Shown here: piece after piece, positions 60,779-64,000 of the stretch
Layout: each line of letters begins with the position of its first letter
Position numbering within the stretch: the first letter of the stretch is position 1
Assembly (NCBI GenBank): GCA_965220075.1
Contig: OZ244806.1
Span: 2,666,001-2,730,000, forward strand
Origin: G965220075 sp965220075
Lineage (GTDB): Bacteria; Chloroflexota; UBA11872
Direction: 5' to 3'
DNA: 64,000 bases
Position numbers and translations under genes: made by a program
The notes under the pieces: model-generated
The model's database searches: none
What the model was told of the DNA's origin: nothing
Seen by the model: only the letters and a program-made list of their open reading frames with translations

Positions 60779-61522
60779 TTAGTTCGGCGAGAAGTGCGTG
60801 GTCACCGTGTGGTCCAGCAGGTCGCTGGTGCACTGCGGGCAGAGAATGGTGCGCGTCTTCTCCTCCTCGACCGCAAGGTCCAACATCGTCGCGACGTCGG
60901 GCGCGTGCCGCAGCGCGCAGCGATTGGTGCACCAGCGCGCGGCTTGGATCTCGCTAACGTTCTCAGTGCGAGCCGGACCGGGCAGCTGCAGCACTTGCCC
61001 GAAGGCGTTGAGCGTAAGCCGGCGGAGCGCCTGGCGGCGCTGAGCCTCGTTTTGCAGCGTTCGCAGGCGCTGCACCGACAGCACCGCACCCAGATCGGAG
61101 ACGAACGAGCTGAGCACGTACGGATGGCCTTCGTCTTCCCGGTTGCGCGCCGGCCTGTCAACCAGATCGTGGTGCACGATCGCGAGATCGTGATGAGGCG
61201 CGGCCTGCTGCCAGGGTTCTTGCCGAAAAAGCTCCAAAAAGCGCGGGCCTGATATCTGGCCGGTATCGGAGTTGAGACTTTGCTGCGCGTACCAAAGACT
61301 GCTCCCGAAGGGTGCGCCGGGCGGCGCATCCTGGATCACCCAGTTTCCGAATGGACGCAATTGCCCGCGATTCATGCCGAGCCCGGCCCGCCGGCCCAGC
61401 ACCATGACTACCTCTTGCATGTGCGCCAAAGTGGCGACGACCGTTTCCGCCTCCCAGGGCGCCACTTCCGAGGTCCATTGAATCGAGATGGCCTTCACGC
61501 GCTCGCAGATGGGGGCGGCCAC
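60779..61522 (-). CDS. Hypothetical protein, possible degenerate archaemetzincin
   Basis: A 247-residue protein that I do not recognise with certainty. Its layout recalls archaemetzincins: a VLSSFVSDLGAVLSVQRL strand region, then a helix where HExxHxxG would be, then a Cys pair (WCTNRCALRH) and a terminal CPQC. The metalloprotease motif is replaced by LNAFGQVLQL, so none of the zinc-binding His residues is present. If related, it is inactive as a protease. The start is GTG at 61522, with a second GTG eight codons later. Confidence 0.4.
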   Translation of the reverse strand: MAAPICERVKAISIQWTSEVAPWEAETVVATLAHMQEVVMVLGRRAGLGMNRGQLRPFGNWVIQDAPPGAPFGSSLWYAQQSLNSDTGQISGPRFLELFRQEPWQQAAPHHDLAIVHHDLVDRPARNREDEGHPYVLSSFVSDLGAVLSVQRLRTLQNEAQRRQALRRLTLNAFGQVLQLPGPARTENVSEIQAARWCTNRCALRHAPDVATMLDLAVEEEKTRTILCPQCTSDLLDHTVTTHFSPN

Positions 61523-61635
61523 GTCTCGCTCAGGCTATCGCCGGTCACCGCGAGGGGCAACCGGACCGGCGCCTGGGCGGCAGCTGGATAGAGGAGCGTG
61601 AGTTCCGCGAGCCTGGTTGCTGATACGCTCGACGC

Positions 61636-63396
61636 GTGACAGCCGCGATTCCGCCAGGCGACGCGATCGCCGCGCTTGAGCTCGGACCCGAGCTGCGCCT
61701 TGGCGTGTACGTGCCGGGGGGCGCGGGTCATCGTCTCCTTACCATAGGCGCGGCGCCCAGCACGCTGGACGCGCCGCATTTCGATCTCACGCCAGCCTAC
61801 GAAGAGGCGGTGGCCGCCGTGGAGCGCAGCGCTGGCAGCTACGCGTTCGCGCGGCCTCCGTACGGCGAAAGCCTGGCCGAGCGAGCCGCGCGAGTGGCGG
61901 CGCTGACCGGCTCCGGTATCGCCGGCAGGCCCACCGTATTTCTAGTTGGGAACCTGGTCGCGCGCGATCTGGAAGCGCTCGTGCGTGTCTTGGATGAGGC
62001 CGGACTCGCGATGGCCGGCCGCGCGACAACCGCCGTGCGCGCCTTTCGCGATCGGGTGGACGGTCCCTCTGTGGTGGAGTCCATTGCCGCTCAAACTCCC
62101 GACGTGATCATGGTCGCGTTGACCGACGACACGGGGGAAGGGCTGGACTACGTCACCGATCTCCTGGTCGGCGGCCTGGCCGGACGCGAGTCAGGCTACG
62201 CTCCGATAGTCGTGCTGCTGTACTCCGGTACGCCCGACTCGCAGGCTACCGCACGCATCGAGCGGGCCTTCCCGCTGTACGTACGGCAGGTGCGCGGCGG
62301 GGCGCCCAACGAGCCGATGGACATGGGCGCGCCGCTCACGGCTATCGCGGACGTGTCCCGACGGTTGCGGGCGCGCGCCTTTGCGGGCCGGGTCGTTCCG
62401 GACCAGATCGCCCGCGCCCGCAGCGTGCCGTTCACGTCCGCGCTGGAAGCCTCCACCCGCCGCCTGGCCCTAGGCCAGCGGCTCGATACGGCTGTGGCGT
62501 CGCTTGAGCACGACAGTGTGACCGTCGTCTCGTACGCGCGCGGCGTGTCAGAAATCGGCCGGTTCGGCGCCGGCGGCCAGCCCGAGCGTCCATTTCATCT
62601 CGGGTTGCAGACGCCGATCGAACGCGTGGCGCGCTGGGCGGCCGACGAACCTTTGCCGCAGGCGCAGCGCGCGTTTGTGCTCAATCGCACGGCGCACCCG
62701 AGCGCGGTGCCGGCCACCGTGGCCGAACTGCAACTGATGCACGCCACCTGGATTACCGCCGTGAGCGAGTCGTTGCAGGCATCGTCCGACGGCCACCGTC
62801 TGCTCGAGGACGGCAGGATCGACCTCGCGGTGCTGACGGGATTGGGGGCGCGCTGTGTGGGACGGCCGGTACAGGCGGCTCTGCTGCTCATCAACGCCTT
62901 GCAACCATCCGGCGTCACGCAGCTGGCTGTGGACACCCCGTCCGCGCTGGCGATGAGCGGAGCGCTGCTCGAGGCCGACGTCCCGGTCGAGGTTGAGTCC
63001 TCACTGGCGCCGCTGGGACTCTGCGTGGCGCCGCGCGGCCAGGCCAAGGCGGGCGAAACCGGGGTCGTGGTGGAAGTGCATCCGGAGAACGGCGCCGCCA
63101 TCGAGCGCGAGGTGAGCCCCGGAACTCTTGACGTGGTGCAATGGGACCCGGGGCTGGAGGCCTCGATCCGCGTATGGCCCGGACCGCGCTTCGACATGGG
63201 CCTGGGCGCGGGGCGGCCCGCCGAGCTGAAGACACACGTCCAAACAGGGACGGCGGGTCTAATCATCGACGCACGCGGCCGTCCGCTTGGGGTGCCGGAA
63301 GACCCGGATGGACGGCGCGCGCACATCCAACAGTGGCACCGGGCAGTGGACGCCTATGCGGCGCCCTCGCCGGTCGAGACTGCGCGTGTCGCTTGA
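61636..63396 (+). CDS. MutL-like protein (glutamate mutase L / ASKHA-related)
   Basis: A 586-residue protein resembling the glutamate-mutase accessory protein MutL family, as found in Chloroflexota without a linked mutase. The C-terminal part (GVTQLAVDTPSALAMSGALL, ASIRVWPGPRFDMGLG, GLIIDARGRPLGVPEDPDGR) matches that group best. The middle carries TVFLVGNLVARDLEALVRVL and APIVVLLYSG. The function in the absence of mutase is not known. GTG at 61636 begins the frame. Its end overlaps the next gene by 11 bases. Confidence 0.6.
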   Translation: MTAAIPPGDAIAALELGPELRLGVYVPGGAGHRLLTIGAAPSTLDAPHFDLTPAYEEAVAAVERSAGSYAFARPPYGESLAERAARVAALTGSGIAGRPTVFLVGNLVARDLEALVRVLDEAGLAMAGRATTAVRAFRDRVDGPSVVESIAAQTPDVIMVALTDDTGEGLDYVTDLLVGGLAGRESGYAPIVVLLYSGTPDSQATARIERAFPLYVRQVRGGAPNEPMDMGAPLTAIADVSRRLRARAFAGRVVPDQIARARSVPFTSALEASTRRLALGQRLDTAVASLEHDSVTVVSYARGVSEIGRFGAGGQPERPFHLGLQTPIERVARWAADEPLPQAQRAFVLNRTAHPSAVPATVAELQLMHATWITAVSESLQASSDGHRLLEDGRIDLAVLTGLGARCVGRPVQAALLLINALQPSGVTQLAVDTPSALAMSGALLEADVPVEVESSLAPLGLCVAPRGQAKAGETGVVVEVHPENGAAIEREVSPGTLDVVQWDPGLEASIRVWPGPRFDMGLGAGRPAELKTHVQTGTAGLIIDARGRPLGVPEDPDGRRAHIQQWHRAVDAYAAPSPVETARVA

Positions 63397-64000
63397 CGGC
63401 CGGCTTCCCGGAGCCATTCGACGCGCGGTAAGCGCCGGCGTACTGCGCCGCCGGCACGAGCTGCCTTTCGTTGGCCGCATTCTGGTCAACGAAGGCGACC
63501 ACGTGGAAGTCGGTCAGATCTGGGCAAGAGGCCGGCTGCGCAGCGGGGTCTCGATAGTGGACCTGCCCCGGTTCCTGCGGGTTGAGCTGTCCGAGTCGCG
63601 GCGCCTCCTGGCCGTGAAAGTGGGCGCCACAGTGCCGGAGGGGACATTGCTGGCCGGAAACCCTGGCCGCATGCGCACTGGTCGGCAGTGGCTGGCCCCG
63701 ACGCGCGGCGCCGTTACGGAGCTGAGCCCGCGCACGGGCGTGGCCGTATTCGTGCGCAGCCTGCGTGAGGTCGCCCTCTACTGCCGGCTTGCCGGCCAGG
63801 TGATTGCGGCGGACCCGAGCGACGGCATCGTGGTGGAGGGCCACGGAGTCTCGATTGCCGGCGCCGTCGGCGCCGGCGGGCGCGCTTTCGGTCCGCTGCG
63901 CGTCATCGAGTCGGGCGAACGTCCCGAACTCTCCGATGAAGAGTCCACGGGCGCCGTGCTGGTTACCCCGGATCCGCTGCGGCCGGAGTGGGTGCGCCGC
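63386..64000 (+). CDS. Conserved Chloroflexota-type protein with lipoyl-like segment, 3' truncated by window
   Basis: An open frame from GTG at 63386 to the window end, about 205 residues without a stop. It overlaps the MutL-like gene by 11 bases, so coupling is likely. GRILVNEGDHVEVGQIWA and VKVGATVPEGTLLA both look like biotinyl/lipoyl-type hammerhead turns, although no Lys acceptor is visible. AGQVIAADPSDGIVVEGHGV and a GGRAFGPLRVI segment resemble proteins I associate with MutL-like neighbours in Chloroflexota. The role is unknown. Confidence 0.6.
   Translation, partial: MSLDGRLPGAIRRAVSAGVLRRRHELPFVGRILVNEGDHVEVGQIWARGRLRSGVSIVDLPRFLRVELSESRRLLAVKVGATVPEGTLLAGNPGRMRTGRQWLAPTRGAVTELSPRTGVAVFVRSLREVALYCRLAGQVIAADPSDGIVVEGHGVSIAGAVGAGGRAFGPLRVIESGERPELSDEESTGAVLVTPDPLRPEWVRR

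Overview
The window is high-GC, gene-dense bacterial DNA and reads as a Chloroflexota chromosome, probably an aerobic marine or host-associated lineage. This is inferred from gene content, not from a marker gene. The indicators are an archaeal-type Asp/Asn-tRNA synthetase end, a T-box leader on ileS, an Actinobacteria/Firmicutes-style CtaG beside an aa3-type oxidase, a glutamate-mutase-L-like protein paired with a lipoyl-like protein, and many Gfo/Idh/MocA, phytanoyl-dioxygenase and DUF4432-type catabolic genes. GTG and TTG starts are common, and four-base stop/start overlaps are frequent. I found no rRNA, tRNA, CRISPR array or transposase gene.

Layout. 1-0.35 kb: the end of a class II tRNA synthetase. 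0.6-14.7 kb: an accessory catabolic region with a gamma-glutamyltransferase-family protein, four Gfo/Idh/MocA oxidoreductases (two of them tandem paralogues), an amidohydrolase, an SDR, an aldo/keto reductase, a dihydrodipicolinate-synthase-family aldolase, a phytanoyl-CoA dioxygenase, a lipocalin-like protein and a methyltransferase. 15.2-31.3 kb: a collinear purine operon, guaA-purD-purE-purB-purC-purS-purQ-purL-purF-purM-purN-purH, followed by glgA. 31.3-34.2 kb on the minus strand: the t6A/acetyltransferase set tsaE-tsaB-rimI-tsaD. 34.3-39.4 kb: a glycosyltransferase, mraY, an APH-fold protein and murF. 39.5-41.9 kb: a secreted plant-type leucine-rich-repeat protein. 42.2-46.1 kb: folP, a pterin-dependent methyltransferase-like gene, a cupin and an EamA transporter. 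46.1-50.9 kb on the minus strand: coxB-coxA-coxC-coxD-ctaG, a complete terminal oxidase operon. 51.1-55.6 kb: a T-box leader controlling alaX-ileS and a small coupled ORF. 55.7-64 kb: mixed genes, ending with a MutL-like protein and an unfinished lipoyl-like gene.

The most unusual structure is a family of about 125-bp non-autonomous elements with 17-bp terminal inverted repeats (consensus GGAGACSTTTGCRTAAC). There are three copies, at 18.2, 27.4 and 43.2 kb. Two share one internal hairpin. The third has the same ends but an unrelated internal hairpin, and it sits in the loop of another palindromic repeat with a 3-bp target duplication. Two copies lie inside the purine operon. Other points of note are purM, which has no ATG, GTG or TTG start and appears to start at ATA overlapping the purF stop; an alanyl-tRNA editing protein under an Ile-type T-box; a kinase-fold protein without its catalytic Asp between mraY and murF; and an archaemetzincin-like protein that has lost its metal site.
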